In this document: positions 22,944-33,902 of the stretch, one piece after another
Layout: every line of letters starts with the position of its first letter
Position numbering within the stretch: position 1 is the stretch's first letter
Assembly (NCBI GenBank): GCA_943361925.1
Contig: CALRIT020000011.1
Location: forward strand, 72,391-136,390
Reading direction: 5' to 3'
Source: CAISCU01 sp943361925
GTDB lineage: Bacteria; Bacteroidota; Bacteroidia; UKL13-3
Length of the DNA stretch: 64,000 nucleotides
Made by a program: the position numbers and the translations under genes
The notes under the pieces: generated by a model
Database searches by the model: none
Seen by the model: only the letters and a program-made list of their open reading frames with translations
What the model was told of the DNA's origin: nothing

Positions 22944-25336
22944 TTTTGAATTTTATTGATTTTTTGAACCTGAACCATTCCTTTTTCATCGGTCATTCTT
23001 ATTATATATATACCTTCATTCAATTCGTCTAATTGTATACTTATAAGGTTTTCAAATTTTGAAGCTTCGGTTTTTAATTTTAATTCTCCTTTGAGGTCAA
23101 AAATTTCAATTGATTTGATTTTTGTTTGAGTGTTTTCAATATGTATTTGATTATCAAACGGATTTGGGTAAATGGTATGTTGCTCACTGTTGGTTTCAGC
23201 CAGTCCATTCAATAATTTTTTCTCACTGATTAATTTCCATGAACTTGAATCTAGTGCACCTGGACTCAGTTCTAATTCCATTCCTTTGTTCAATGGATAA
23301 ACTTTATTTTCAAGTTTATTAAATAGTGTTAGCTTATTTAAGTTGTTTTCTTCCAGTACTTTAAGTTTTAATTTTGAACTGGCCCCAAGTATTAAATCAA
23401 TAGTGTCGATTTGATTAAGACTGCCCGGTCTTAAATCGCTACATAACCAGATATTGTCTTTCGATTTTGAGGCGATAAATACATTTCCTGCAAATAATTT
23501 GATGATGTCTTCTAATGCATTGTACTCTTTTTGAGCATTTTCATTGTTTCCAATCAGTAATAAATCGGAACCAAAATTATCCCTCACTTCAATAATTGAT
23601 TGTTGGGTTTGTGTTTTGAAATATACCGGTGAACTTAAATTTGTTTTATGTGATTCTTTAAAATTCCCTAATGGAGTATTATTAAACTTAATCAAAAATC
23701 CACCAAAGGGAGCAACATACTGACTTCCTGTTCCGGAATTTGATGATGCATTCCAAGCAACATAGTTTCCACTTTTTGCATCTCTTTGATAAATACTTGG
23801 GTTTACATTGCTAAAATCAGATTGATCATAAATTTTATTCCAATCAATATTACATGGATAAGGATTTCCCAATAAATTCCATCCATCTGCTGTTGCATCG
23901 CCACTATTGGTATAATTGGCAATACTTACTATTGAAATATTTCCTGAATTTGGATTTCCTGTAAAATCAATATTTACATTACCATGTGAAGGTAGATTTT
24001 GATACAATACATTAGAATTGCTTCTATCTCCTCTTATTAAAACTCTAAATCCTTTTCCAGAATTCATTTGGGTATTTAATTGATTTATTGGTTCCCAGCC
24101 ATAATTGGCATTTGGAAGTGAAACGGTCTCATCATAATAAAATGCGGATGAGTTATTGGTTTGAGTTGAATCGAATCCAAATGCTTTTCCTCCTTGGCCT
24201 GTAATATGGAAATCATCGATTAAGTCTGTAAAATTACCATTTGTAATAGGACTGCTCAAAAATCGATATCGTTTCCAACCAGCCGGAATCGTTTGATTAA
24301 ATGTTAGATGACCAATATTTGTTCCAGAACTTTCACCCAACATTGCAGTTTCTGAAGTATCTGATAAAAAAGTAAATAGTCCTGAATTTGTCTTAATTAA
24401 TCCATTGTTAAATAAAAGTTTACCCGATTTTATATAACATGAAGATGTATTAGTTATCAGTTCTAAACTACAAGTTGGTTGAATGGTAATTTCACCTGAA
24501 ATAAATAAACTTTTTGCTTCTGGTATGTATATTTTAAAATTGCTAGTATTGAAACTTCCATTTGTAATCAACAAAGTATCGTTTTCGTTTTCAAAAAATA
24601 AACTACATGGATTTGAGTTACCAGTGCATTTAAAAGTTCCATTATTAATAATTAAATTACCAGATAGATGTAATTCTCGACTAGCTCCAATTCCGACAGA
24701 ATTAGCAATATCTAATGTGCCACTTTGTATTTCTATGTTATTTTCAATGCTTATATTTAAGTTACTGGCAGCCGATAAACTGATAATCCCAGAGCCGGAA
24801 TTTATCACCAAATCATTTTTAATTAAATTGGTATTTCCACTTAACTGACAGTTTGTAAATCCAGATGAATTATTGAATTTTAGAAAACCCCAATTGGCGC
24901 CGGGGATTACTGATGGCCACTGACGAAATTCTACGATGCTTCCTTTTTCAAAAGTTTCAGTTCCCGAAAACAAGGCTGAACCTAAAGAGCCAACATGCTG
25001 CTGAATATAGGTTCCGGCAGAGTCAATCCTGAAAAACTTACCTGTTCCATCTAAAAATATTGAATAATTACAATATAAAATACCATCGGTTTTAATATGC
25101 AAACCTCTTATTGTTGCAATGCCACTGCTTGTTTTGGTGTGTGATAAAACCAAAACACAAGTATTGTTTATGGAAGAAGGATTTGCCCCACTACCATCAG
25201 AGTTTATTCCCCAACCTGATGGATCATTAAAATCACTACTGCTGTTATTTGAGTAATAATAAGTCTGTGCTTTGATAATATTCCCTGAACACATCAAAAC
25301 AAATACGAGTAAAAATATTGACTTCATGTTTTTCAT
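22940..25336 (-). CDS. Large secreted protein with T9SS type A sorting domain
   Basis: The 798-residue protein has a signal peptide ending at IIKAQTYYY. The middle is a long repetitive beta region rich in Asn, Ser and Gly, with a SGNTNLIKNDLVINSGSG style typical of beta-helix or G8-like adhesion proteins. The C-terminal 80 residues are a T9SS sorting domain (HTIYPNPFDNQIHIENTQ, then ELNEGIYIIRM). It should be exported to the cell surface. No catalytic domain is visible. It is co-oriented with the amylase and glucosidase genes upstream. Confidence 0.8.
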   Translation of the reverse strand: MKNMKSIFLLVFVLMCSGNIIKAQTYYYSNNSSSDFNDPSGWGINSDGSGANPSSINNTCVLVLSHTKTSSGIATIRGLHIKTDGILYCNYSIFLDGTGKFFRIDSAGTYIQQHVGSLGSALFSGTETFEKGSIVEFRQWPSVIPGANWGFLKFNNSSGFTNCQLSGNTNLIKNDLVINSGSGIISLSAASNLNISIENNIEIQSGTLDIANSVGIGASRELHLSGNLIINNGTFKCTGNSNPCSLFFENENDTLLITNGSFNTSNFKIYIPEAKSLFISGEITIQPTCSLELITNTSSCYIKSGKLLFNNGLIKTNSGLFTFLSDTSETAMLGESSGTNIGHLTFNQTIPAGWKRYRFLSSPITNGNFTDLIDDFHITGQGGKAFGFDSTQTNNSSAFYYDETVSLPNANYGWEPINQLNTQMNSGKGFRVLIRGDRSNSNVLYQNLPSHGNVNIDFTGNPNSGNISIVSIANYTNSGDATADGWNLLGNPYPCNIDWNKIYDQSDFSNVNPSIYQRDAKSGNYVAWNASSNSGTGSQYVAPFGGFLIKFNNTPLGNFKESHKTNLSSPVYFKTQTQQSIIEVRDNFGSDLLLIGNNENAQKEYNALEDIIKLFAGNVFIASKSKDNIWLCSDLRPGSLNQIDTIDLILGASSKLKLKVLEENNLNKLTLFNKLENKVYPLNKGMELELSPGALDSSSWKLISEKKLLNGLAETNSEQHTIYPNPFDNQIHIENTQTKIKSIEIFDLKGELKLKTEASKFENLISIQLDELNEGIYIIRMTDEKGMVQVQKINKIQK

Positions 25337-25483
25337 GAGTCAAAATTCTGTACCTAATTTTTCAACTCCTTACTTTGCCTAATTGTTTAAGGTTTTCCAA
25401 GTTAAGTTTAAGGAATTTTTATAGATAATCAGGTTGTTACGAATCTTTGTAAAGGAAAGTTTTTAATCAAACTAAGGAATACC

Positions 25484-27343
25484 TTAATGACTTGTTTTTA
25501 CAAATCGGATGGTTTTTTGTTTGTTTTTATCTTTAAGTTGAACCAAATAAATTCCATCTTTTAAATTAGCAATTTGTATTCTTTTTGTTTGTCCTTCCAA
25601 TACTTCCCAGGTTTGGTTTTCAACTAAGCTTCCTGTTAAATCAAAGATTTTAATATCAATATTATCGATTTTATCAGAAAGAGATAAATCGAAATATTCC
25701 TCAGCAGGATTAGGGTACAATTGAATAATCATTTCATTTCTTGCATCCATTAATCCTGAAGCAATGCTTAGTTTTAATAGTTTAGTTTCGAAAGGTAACA
25801 TCGACAGTCCTGTAATTGCCAATCCTGTTGTGATTTCAACATAAGTGCTTTTTCCACTTAGTAAATCTGTAGCTAAATAAACTCCAGATGATAAATTAGC
25901 ATTAGAAACAGATAATGACATACTGGAGATTGTATCTGCACCACAATTAATTAAACTTAATATTTGGTCTTCTTCTTTTTGACGGATAAAGGCAAAAGTT
26001 TTAGCATTATCACTAAATATACTTTTGTAAGTACCTGTTCTTAATGCTTTTTCTGAGTTTCTAAGTTGAATCAATTTTCTGTAATGGTGCCAGATTGAAT
26101 TCGAATCAGATTTTAAAGTGTTTACATTAAAACTGGCATAATTAGAATTTAATGGAAACCAAGCTGTACCGCTGGTAAATCCGCTAAAAGGACCTGATGT
26201 CCATTGCATAGGTCTTCTTATATATTCATCAGGTTTAGAGCCTTTCATAGCAACTTCTTCGCCATAATATAAATAAGGGATACCCGGAATTGTTAGATAA
26301 ATTGAAGCTGCTACTTTGTTTTTTCTGATATCATTTCCTAAAACATCAATTACTCTGTTTTGATCGTGATTTGATAAAAAAGTACCAAATTGTAAAAATG
26401 GATAATTATCATAAGCGAATTTTACAGATTTCTTTAAATTGGTTAAAGCGCCTGTATTTGCTGCTTCTAAGGCTGATTGTGCAATATCAAAATCAAAACA
26501 ATAATCTAGTTTATTGTTATAATTAACTACAGTTGAACTAGAGGTCCAAACTTCACCAACAGTCATTACTTCCGGTTTGAAATTTTCTAAAGTATCATCA
26601 AAATTTTTCCAGAATTCTATTGTTTGGGGAAGGTTCATCAAATTAGAACCATTTTCATATAAATACATTGCTGCATCTAATCTGAAACCATCTACATTCA
26701 TTGAATCTAACCAAAAATGCGCTGCATCAAAAATGCTATCTTTAACTGCTTTATTCTCGTAATTTAAATCAGGCATTCCGCTCCAGAAAATACCATAGTA
26801 ATATTCATTGTTCTTTTGATGCCAAACGTTTTGTCCCCAAGGGCCAACATAAGTTGGTTTGGTTGGCGACCAGCGGTAATAATCTCTGTAAGCCGGGTCT
26901 TTTGCGGCTGATTTTACAAACCATGGATGTTGCTCAGAACTATGGTTGATTACAAAATCCATCACGATTTTTATTCCTCTTTTATGGGCTTCATTTACTA
27001 AATTTTTAAAATCAGCTGCTGTGCCATAAACAGGATTCACTGTTTTATAATTTGTAACATCATAACCATGCACACTTGGAGATGCATTTATTGGCATTAA
27101 CCAAATTGCTTCAACACCCAAATCGGTTTTTGTATTTGGATTTCCATCATTTAAGTAATCCAATTTTGCAGTAACACCATTAAAATCTCCGGTTCCATTT
27201 CCGTTACTGTCATAAAAGCTTCTCACATAAATTTCATAAAATACCTTTTCATTCCACCAATAAGTGCTTTGAGCATTTGAATTAGAAATCCATGAAATCA
27301 AACAAATAAAAGTAAAAAGAAATTTTTGTAGAATTATACGCAT
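25484..27343 (-). CDS. Secreted GH13 alpha-amylase with T9SS sorting domain
   Basis: The 619-residue protein has a signal peptide, then a GH13 barrel from about residue 27: STYWWNEKVFYEIYVRSFYD, the substrate-binding VINHSSEQHPWF, VDGFRLDAAMYL with the nucleophile Asp, TVGEVWTSS with the acid/base Glu, and FLSNHDQNRV with the third Asp. A C-terminal amylase beta domain follows. The last 80 residues are a T9SS sorting domain (QLYPNPAEEYFDLSL). It should cut alpha-1,4-glucans at the cell surface. Confidence 0.92.
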   Translation of the reverse strand: MRIILQKFLFTFICLISWISNSNAQSTYWWNEKVFYEIYVRSFYDSNGNGTGDFNGVTAKLDYLNDGNPNTKTDLGVEAIWLMPINASPSVHGYDVTNYKTVNPVYGTAADFKNLVNEAHKRGIKIVMDFVINHSSEQHPWFVKSAAKDPAYRDYYRWSPTKPTYVGPWGQNVWHQKNNEYYYGIFWSGMPDLNYENKAVKDSIFDAAHFWLDSMNVDGFRLDAAMYLYENGSNLMNLPQTIEFWKNFDDTLENFKPEVMTVGEVWTSSSTVVNYNNKLDYCFDFDIAQSALEAANTGALTNLKKSVKFAYDNYPFLQFGTFLSNHDQNRVIDVLGNDIRKNKVAASIYLTIPGIPYLYYGEEVAMKGSKPDEYIRRPMQWTSGPFSGFTSGTAWFPLNSNYASFNVNTLKSDSNSIWHHYRKLIQLRNSEKALRTGTYKSIFSDNAKTFAFIRQKEEDQILSLINCGADTISSMSLSVSNANLSSGVYLATDLLSGKSTYVEITTGLAITGLSMLPFETKLLKLSIASGLMDARNEMIIQLYPNPAEEYFDLSLSDKIDNIDIKIFDLTGSLVENQTWEVLEGQTKRIQIANLKDGIYLVQLKDKNKQKTIRFVKTSH

Positions 27344-27400
27344 TCTTCAAAGTTAAGCAAACATGATTCGTGTATTTGTAAAACTTAGGTTTTAATTCAT

Positions 27401-27431
27401 AAAAAAAGTCCGCTTTAAATGCGGACTTTTT
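27401..27431 (-). terminator. Terminator of the GH31 gene
   Basis: A perfect stem AAGTCCGC/GCGGACTT with a seven-base loop is flanked by A and T runs. It lies 20 bases after the GH31 stop and separates it from the GH13 gene. Confidence 0.85.
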
Positions 27432-27450
27432 CATAATTAGAGAAATTAAA

Positions 27451-29907
27451 TTACCATTTAAGGCTGATTTTATCTTTGCTGTTTGATAAAACTACAGTAC
27501 TCAATATAGATTGATTTGCTGAAATGCCTTTTCCAATTGGGTCGAACTGAGGCATATCATTCATTAATTTATAATTTTCTTTTGAGATAGATTTAGCTCC
27601 ACCATTTACTTTTACGAATTTTACATCACCAAAACCATGGAAATAAACTTTAATATGATTGAATTTACTATTTCTGCTACCTTTAGCTTTTTCAATATTC
27701 AATTCATTTTTTGAACTGATATAATTGATGTCTCTTTGATGAAAATCTCCGCTTTGGTAATCATATCCATCACCTGCATCTTCATAATAAACAAAAGTAT
27801 TGTTTTCTGAACCTTTGTAGATATGCAGGAATAAAGTATCGGCTGGTTTTTCTCCGGCATGTTGAACCAAAGTTTGCATAGGAATAATACTGCTACCTTT
27901 TACAAAAACAGGAATTTTTTCTAAAGGTGTTTCTACATAAATTTCATTTCCACCTGCACTTTTTGAATCATTGTACCAATCGTACCAATCGTTTCCTTTT
28001 GGTAAGTATACTTTTGTAATGGTTGTTGGACCAGTAATTGGTGCAATTAGTAAACCATTTCCAAAGAAATATTGATTTTGGTATTTGCCATCGTAAATCA
28101 TTGGGTCGTGGGTATAATTGATAGCTAAACTTCTTGCCACCGGTAGACCTGTAACGCTTGCTTCGTAAAAAGCAGAGTAGAGGTAAGGCATGATTTTGTA
28201 TCTTAATGAAATATAATTTCTTGAAATTTCTTCAACTCTTTCTCCATAACTCCAAGGTTCACTGTCTTTGGCATCAATCATTTTGTGATTTCTGAAAAAC
28301 GGACAAAATGCTCCAACCGCAATCCATCTTGCAAAAGTGTTGATATTACATTCTCCTCCAAATCCACCTACATCATATCCTGAATTTGGCATTCCACTCA
28401 AACCTAAACTGTTTACCAATCTAACACCAACCAATAATGATTCATCATCAGCTCTGTTGTCACCGGTCCAGATTGCACTATATCTTTGAATTCCTGCATA
28501 AGCAGCTCTGGTTAGAATTAATGGACGTTTGTTGTTTAATAACTTTTTCGTTCCTTCAAATGTTGCTCTCGACATTTGCATGCCATAGATATTGTGCCAT
28601 TTTCTATGATTAGCTTTTACACCATCATAATAAGCTTCAACCAAATCAGGAAATTTTTGGCCCCAACTAGCAGGTTCATTCATATCATTCCAAAATCCAT
28701 CAATTCCATCAGCCACATAACCTTTGAATGAATTACCCCACCATAAACGAGTTTTTTCATTGGTGAAATCTGGGAAATGACAACGGCCTGGCCATACAGA
28801 ACCGATATGATTGGTGCCATCAGGAAACTTTAAGAATAAATCTTGCGCAACACCTTCTTCATAACTTTTGTAACCTTTTTCAACTTTAATTCCCGGGTCA
28901 ACAATTACAACACTTTTGAAACCTAAATTATCCATTTGGTCCAACATTCTTTTTGGATTAGGAAAACGCTCAGAATCCCAAGTGAAAATTTTGTATTTAT
29001 CCATATAGTGAATGTCGAAATACATCACATCTGCAGGGATTTTTTTATCTCTGAAAGTTTTAGCAACAGTTAAAACTTCCGATTCAGGATAATAACTGTA
29101 TCTGCATTGTTGGAAACCAATACTCCATAAACTTGGCATTTCCATTCTGCCTGTAATATCTGTATATGATTTAATGATTTCTGATACATTTGAATTAGCG
29201 ATTAAGTAGTAATTCATATCACCTTCTTCAGCCATAAAAGAACTGAATCTTTCATTGGAAGCACCAAAGTTGAAATGAGTTTTTGATGTATTATCAAGAA
29301 ACACACCATAAACCAAACCATGATGTATTCCCATATAAAAAGGAATGCTTGAATATAAAGGATCACCATTAGCAGGATAACCAAAATAATCGGTATTCCA
29401 GTTGGTATAACCTTCGCCTCTTCTATCAAGATTTCCGGTTTTTTCTCCTAAACCAATAAATCTTTCACCTTCCTGAAGTTTTTTGTAAGTACAAACTTCT
29501 TCGCCAATCCAACCGGTTCCGAATGAAGCATCATCTTCGTTTAAGATTTGACCTTTGTTGTTTAATAATTGAAATCTTACAGGATTTTTCGAAATCAGTA
29601 ATTCGCAAGAATCTGTTTTAATAGAAATTGAGTTTCCTTTATCCTGAATTGAATGTTTTGTGTTCCCCGGTTTTGCTATAACAGCATAACTAAAATCCTC
29701 GAATTTTTCGGTTTTACTTAAACTAATTCTGATTACACTTGGTGAATAAACCAAAATACGGGCATTGCCATTTTCGGTATTTAGAACAATTCCTTGTTCA
29801 ATGTTTTTTTGTGAACTTAAATTTCCTAAACTTTTATTCAAGGTTTGTGCCTGAATAAATGCTGATGAAATTCCTAGTAATGAAAATAGAACTATCCTTT
29901 TAAACAT
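27451..29907 (-). CDS. GH31 alpha-glucosidase, exported
   Basis: The 818-residue protein has a signal peptide (LLGISSAFIQAQ) and the GH31 arrangement: an N-terminal beta-sandwich, the catalytic barrel from about 250, and C-terminal beta domains. DGFWNDMNEPASWG holds the nucleophile Asp, and AIWTGDNRADD holds the acid/base Asp. It releases glucose from the non-reducing ends of malto-oligosaccharides, probably in the periplasm, as no T9SS domain is present. It is the SusB-like partner of the GH13 and SusCD genes here, though by a different family. Confidence 0.93.
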   Translation of the reverse strand: MFKRIVLFSLLGISSAFIQAQTLNKSLGNLSSQKNIEQGIVLNTENGNARILVYSPSVIRISLSKTEKFEDFSYAVIAKPGNTKHSIQDKGNSISIKTDSCELLISKNPVRFQLLNNKGQILNEDDASFGTGWIGEEVCTYKKLQEGERFIGLGEKTGNLDRRGEGYTNWNTDYFGYPANGDPLYSSIPFYMGIHHGLVYGVFLDNTSKTHFNFGASNERFSSFMAEEGDMNYYLIANSNVSEIIKSYTDITGRMEMPSLWSIGFQQCRYSYYPESEVLTVAKTFRDKKIPADVMYFDIHYMDKYKIFTWDSERFPNPKRMLDQMDNLGFKSVVIVDPGIKVEKGYKSYEEGVAQDLFLKFPDGTNHIGSVWPGRCHFPDFTNEKTRLWWGNSFKGYVADGIDGFWNDMNEPASWGQKFPDLVEAYYDGVKANHRKWHNIYGMQMSRATFEGTKKLLNNKRPLILTRAAYAGIQRYSAIWTGDNRADDESLLVGVRLVNSLGLSGMPNSGYDVGGFGGECNINTFARWIAVGAFCPFFRNHKMIDAKDSEPWSYGERVEEISRNYISLRYKIMPYLYSAFYEASVTGLPVARSLAINYTHDPMIYDGKYQNQYFFGNGLLIAPITGPTTITKVYLPKGNDWYDWYNDSKSAGGNEIYVETPLEKIPVFVKGSSIIPMQTLVQHAGEKPADTLFLHIYKGSENNTFVYYEDAGDGYDYQSGDFHQRDINYISSKNELNIEKAKGSRNSKFNHIKVYFHGFGDVKFVKVNGGAKSISKENYKLMNDMPQFDPIGKGISANQSILSTVVLSNSKDKISLKW

Positions 29908-30327
29908 ATTATTTTATTTCTATTCAAGTATATTAAAAACCTTTTAAAAGAGCATCAATTACTTAAAATTTAGCATAAAAAAAGCCCTGAAGAAATAAAT
30001 CAGGAAACTTTAAAATTTGCAATCAATAATATTAATCTTATCCTGTAATGTGGATGATTATTAATCAACTTTAATTTCATAGTTTTATTTGTAGGTACTG
30101 AAGCTGATTCTCCCTTTGTAATGAATATAAGAGGCGATTTCATGAAAACACTTCTTTTGATGTCATTTTTTTTGCCTCATTATCAGTAACTTTAGTTCTC
30201 TATGTTAATAAATCACAAACTAAAAGTTAGTTAATTGTAAGCGCATTAAATCCTCTTTTTAATCTATTTTTTCCATAATCTATCAATTCAGATAAATTAA
30301 GGAATATGTTATTTGATGAGATAAATT
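29908..30327. other. Intergenic region between divergent GH31 and sensor kinase genes
   Basis: This 420-base AT-rich stretch separates the two divergent units and should hold both promoters. I see no clear TTTG-N19-TAnnTTTG match and no RNA gene. A 43-codon stop-to-stop frame at 30058-30189 (including GTEADSPFVMNIRGD) is the only coding-like trace and is within what chance gives in this composition. Confidence 0.5.
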
Positions 30328-33300
30328 ATGAAAGTTGAAATAGCCTATATCGAAGACGACGAAGCTGATTTTCTAGCTTTGAAAAGACATTTAAAGCCCA
30401 TATTAAATGAAATTGAATTAATATGGATTAATTGCCAAGATTCATTATATAAATTTAAAAGAAGAGAAAAGTTTCCTTCTCTAATTATATTGGATTATCA
30501 TTTTCCAGGTAGCGATGCAAGTGATATTATTAAATATTTTAGAGGTATTTCTAATTGTATAGAAATAGTGATGTTGTCAGGATATCAAGATAGTTCATTC
30601 AAAAAATCATTTAATCAATTTGGAATTTCCCATATTTTCGGTAAAAATGATTTAGATGGAGTTTTTCAATTCATTTCAGAGAAATTTTTTTTAGATACAG
30701 AAAAATTTGAACCATTTGAAATAATTGAATCAAATATTGAAAAAGAGACTCTTAAGAAAAGGTGGATATATTCAAGGGCATTAAAATCTTTGAGCGACCC
30801 AATAATTATTTTAGACCTTAAATTCAATATTACTTTTAGAAATCATGCCTATGAAAAATTAGCAGAAGTTGAATTCTTCGATGATAATGAGAATTTTATC
30901 GAGCTAATTAAGGTTAATCGTTCAGAAGTTATTGATAGTATTCAATCAACAAATTCAGGTGAAAATCAAAATTTAACTATTCAAATTGAAAATAAAACCG
31001 GAAGTTGTTTAAGTGTTGAAATTGGATGTTCATTTATTTCAAAAGATATTGGATACTATGCTATTCATTTTAAAAATTTCAAGAAATTAGAAAATATAAA
31101 CGAGGATTTAAAATCTATTGATTATTTCCAAAGTATAATTCCAAAATATTTTTACTTTGAATTAGCCATCAATTCGAATGCGCAAATACTGGTTAATCAA
31201 AATTTTGAAATTCTGGGATTAAACAACCATGCTTCAAATCTATTTCAGAAGTCAATTAAGTTAGGTAGCAATTTTTTAGCATTAAATACATCAACTAATG
31301 CTGATTTAATCTCTAATAAAATTAGAAATTCATTAATTGATTTTGTTTCTTTCCCAATTAACGTTAACAATTTTGTTTATGAATTATATGTTAATGTAAT
31401 TTTTTCTGATTCATTTGATAGAATTTATACTCTTTCTTTTGTGTTGATAGATACTGCATCAAAATTAGATACCCTTTTTGTTGATCCAATTAAAAATAAC
31501 CAATTACTTATAGATAATTCAAAGAGCATTATTTTTCAGTTAAACAATGAGGGTAAGGTAATTTATATGAGTGAAAGTTATGAAAGCATAACAGGATTTT
31601 CAGTTCAAGATATTTTAAACAAGCCTTTAGGGAAAAACCAGGATATTGAAACACAAGAAAGATTAAAGAGTGTATTCTTTAAACTTGCAAGTGGTGAACT
31701 TGCGGAAGCTACAGGTTATTCTGCTGTAAAAACTTATGAAAATGAAACAAAACATTTACGATACCGAGTTGATTCAATTCTAGATGTTAATGGGAATTTT
31801 TTAGGCCTAAGCGGAGTTTTTACAGATGTGTCAGATATTTTTCGAATCTCATCAAACCTAAAAAAAACAGAGGAGTCTTTCAACCAAATCCTAAATAATA
31901 TCAATGAGCTTATTTATGTTATTGATAAAAATGCTCGAATTAACTTTGTCACGCCAAGTAGTTTTGATGTTTTAGGTTATAAACCAGAGGAATTAATTGG
32001 ACAAAAGTTTTTGATTTTTGTTCATCCGCAAGATTATAATCATGTAATAAAATTCTTAAGAATTCATCCAAAAAAAAATACAATAGACGAAAAGTTAGAA
32101 TATATAACTGTCAGGTTTAAAATGAAAAATGGAGATTATACTCATTTAGAAACCTTTATAAATAAGATAAATAATGAAAATAGTAAAAAAATAAAGTACA
32201 TAGGAACCTCAAGAAGTATAGATGAAAAAATTGCTGCAGATTTTAAGTTAAAAGAAGCGAAAAAATATTTGGAGATAAGCACGCAAATCCAAAAAATATA
32301 TATAGAAACTAAAGATATAAGCAAAACTTTTGGAATCCTGTTAAATAGCATATTGGTTGATACGAAGAGTGATTTTGGTTTTATTTGTGAGGTATTTTTT
32401 GATGAAGAAGGTAATCCTTTTATGCGTTCTAATGCACTCACAAATATTGCATGGGATCAAGCGTCAAAAGAATTTTACGAAAAACATGCTAAGAATGGTG
32501 TTGAATTTAGAAATTTAAATACCCTATTTGGCAGGGTATTGTTAGAGAAAAAACTTTTTATAAGCAATGATGCCTTAAACGATCCTTATTCAGGAGGAAC
32601 TCCTCATGGTCATCCAATAATAAAAACCTTTGTTGGTATACCTATTTTTAAGAATGATGAGATGGTTTCAGTTTTAGGATTAGCTAATAATTTGGACGGA
32701 TATTCTATTGAACTTGTTGCGAAAATTGAACCTTTATTAGGAAATATTGCAAGTATTATAGAGCAAAATAAAATTGAATTAGAAATAATCAAAACCCAGC
32801 AAGAACTTGTTAAAAGTGAAACGCAAATTAAATCCATTTTAACATCAATTGAAGATATTGTATTTGAGATTGATGAGGAATTAGTTATAACAAATGTTTG
32901 GGCAAAAGATCCCGAGAAATTAGCAATACCCAAAATCGAATATTTCAACCAAAGATTTGAATCTTTAATTGATAAATATCCTTTTCTGTCAAATACTTAC
33001 AAAACATTATTAGAGGTTGCTAAAGATGGTATTGAAAGGTCATTTGAATATTCATTGAATAAAAACAATACCCAAATTTGGAACAAAGCGCGAATTTTTG
33101 TGTTGACAGTGGAGCCTTTTAAAATTTATTGCTTACAAATTAGTGATATAACTATTTCTAAAATTGCAGAAGAAAATTTGAAACAAAGTTTGATTCAAGC
33201 AAAAGAATTGGCAGAGTTAAAAAGCAGATTTGTAACACTTACTTCTCATGAATTTAGAACTCCATTAACAAGCATTAGCAGCAGTAATGAGCTAATAGCC

Positions 33301-33894
33301 ATGACACTAAAAAAATTAGAAATACCAATTAGTGAAAAATTGATTAAGTATAATCAAATTATTCAAAATGAAGTAACTCAAATGACAACTTTACTTAATG
33401 ATGTATTAATTCTTGGTAAAATTGATGCAGATAAAATGGTCATAAATTGGGTTAATATAGACCTGAAAGCAGCTATCATAGAAATAATAGGTAATCTATT
33501 TTCTACTAAAAAGATTTCTAGAAAAATTGAAACGAAAATTAAGGGGAAACCATTTAAGATTAGCACAGATATTAAGATACTTGAACATATACTTGAAAAT
33601 ATAGCGAACAACGCGATAAAATATTCACTAGGAAGACCTAACCCTATTTTAGAAATAAGCTATCAAACTAATCAAGTTGTTTTTGCATTGCAAGATTTTG
33701 GGATTGGTATTCCCAAATTGGACCAACCTAAATTGTTTGAACAGTACTACAGGGCTAGTAATGTTGGGAATATTCACGGAGTTGGTTTAGGCTTGGTTAT
33801 TGTAAAAAAAATGGTTGAAAGGTTAAACGGCGAAATAAAAATTGAATCTGAAGAAGGTGTAGGTACAAGAATAGAAATAACATTAAATAAATAA
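30328..33894 (+). CDS. Hybrid PAS/GAF sensor histidine kinase with N-terminal REC-like domain
   Basis: The 1188-residue soluble kinase has no membrane helix. An N-terminal receiver-like domain spans about 1-120, with a likely phospho-acceptor Asp56 in LIILDYHFPG. Several PAS domains (about 145-250, 265-375, 385-495 and 505-625) are followed by a GAF domain (about 640-810) and another PAS (825-930). The HisKA region has His974 in TLTSHEFRTPLTSISS. The ATPase domain has the N-box NIANNAIKYS, G1 DFGIGIP and G2 GVGLGLVIVKK. It starts a five-gene operon. Confidence 0.9.
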   Translation: MKVEIAYIEDDEADFLALKRHLKPILNEIELIWINCQDSLYKFKRREKFPSLIILDYHFPGSDASDIIKYFRGISNCIEIVMLSGYQDSSFKKSFNQFGISHIFGKNDLDGVFQFISEKFFLDTEKFEPFEIIESNIEKETLKKRWIYSRALKSLSDPIIILDLKFNITFRNHAYEKLAEVEFFDDNENFIELIKVNRSEVIDSIQSTNSGENQNLTIQIENKTGSCLSVEIGCSFISKDIGYYAIHFKNFKKLENINEDLKSIDYFQSIIPKYFYFELAINSNAQILVNQNFEILGLNNHASNLFQKSIKLGSNFLALNTSTNADLISNKIRNSLIDFVSFPINVNNFVYELYVNVIFSDSFDRIYTLSFVLIDTASKLDTLFVDPIKNNQLLIDNSKSIIFQLNNEGKVIYMSESYESITGFSVQDILNKPLGKNQDIETQERLKSVFFKLASGELAEATGYSAVKTYENETKHLRYRVDSILDVNGNFLGLSGVFTDVSDIFRISSNLKKTEESFNQILNNINELIYVIDKNARINFVTPSSFDVLGYKPEELIGQKFLIFVHPQDYNHVIKFLRIHPKKNTIDEKLEYITVRFKMKNGDYTHLETFINKINNENSKKIKYIGTSRSIDEKIAADFKLKEAKKYLEISTQIQKIYIETKDISKTFGILLNSILVDTKSDFGFICEVFFDEEGNPFMRSNALTNIAWDQASKEFYEKHAKNGVEFRNLNTLFGRVLLEKKLFISNDALNDPYSGGTPHGHPIIKTFVGIPIFKNDEMVSVLGLANNLDGYSIELVAKIEPLLGNIASIIEQNKIELEIIKTQQELVKSETQIKSILTSIEDIVFEIDEELVITNVWAKDPEKLAIPKIEYFNQRFESLIDKYPFLSNTYKTLLEVAKDGIERSFEYSLNKNNTQIWNKARIFVLTVEPFKIYCLQISDITISKIAEENLKQSLIQAKELAELKSRFVTLTSHEFRTPLTSISSSNELIAMTLKKLEIPISEKLIKYNQIIQNEVTQMTTLLNDVLILGKIDADKMVINWVNIDLKAAIIEIIGNLFSTKKISRKIETKIKGKPFKISTDIKILEHILENIANNAIKYSLGRPNPILEISYQTNQVVFALQDFGIGIPKLDQPKLFEQYYRASNVGNIHGVGLGLVIVKKMVERLNGEIKIESEEGVGTRIEITLNK

Positions 33895-33902
33895 ATTTTG
33901 AA

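Noticed and set aside
30058..30189. Decayed gene between the GH31 and sensor kinase genes
   Set aside because: A 43-codon stop-to-stop frame is expected by chance at this base composition, and no family match was recognised.
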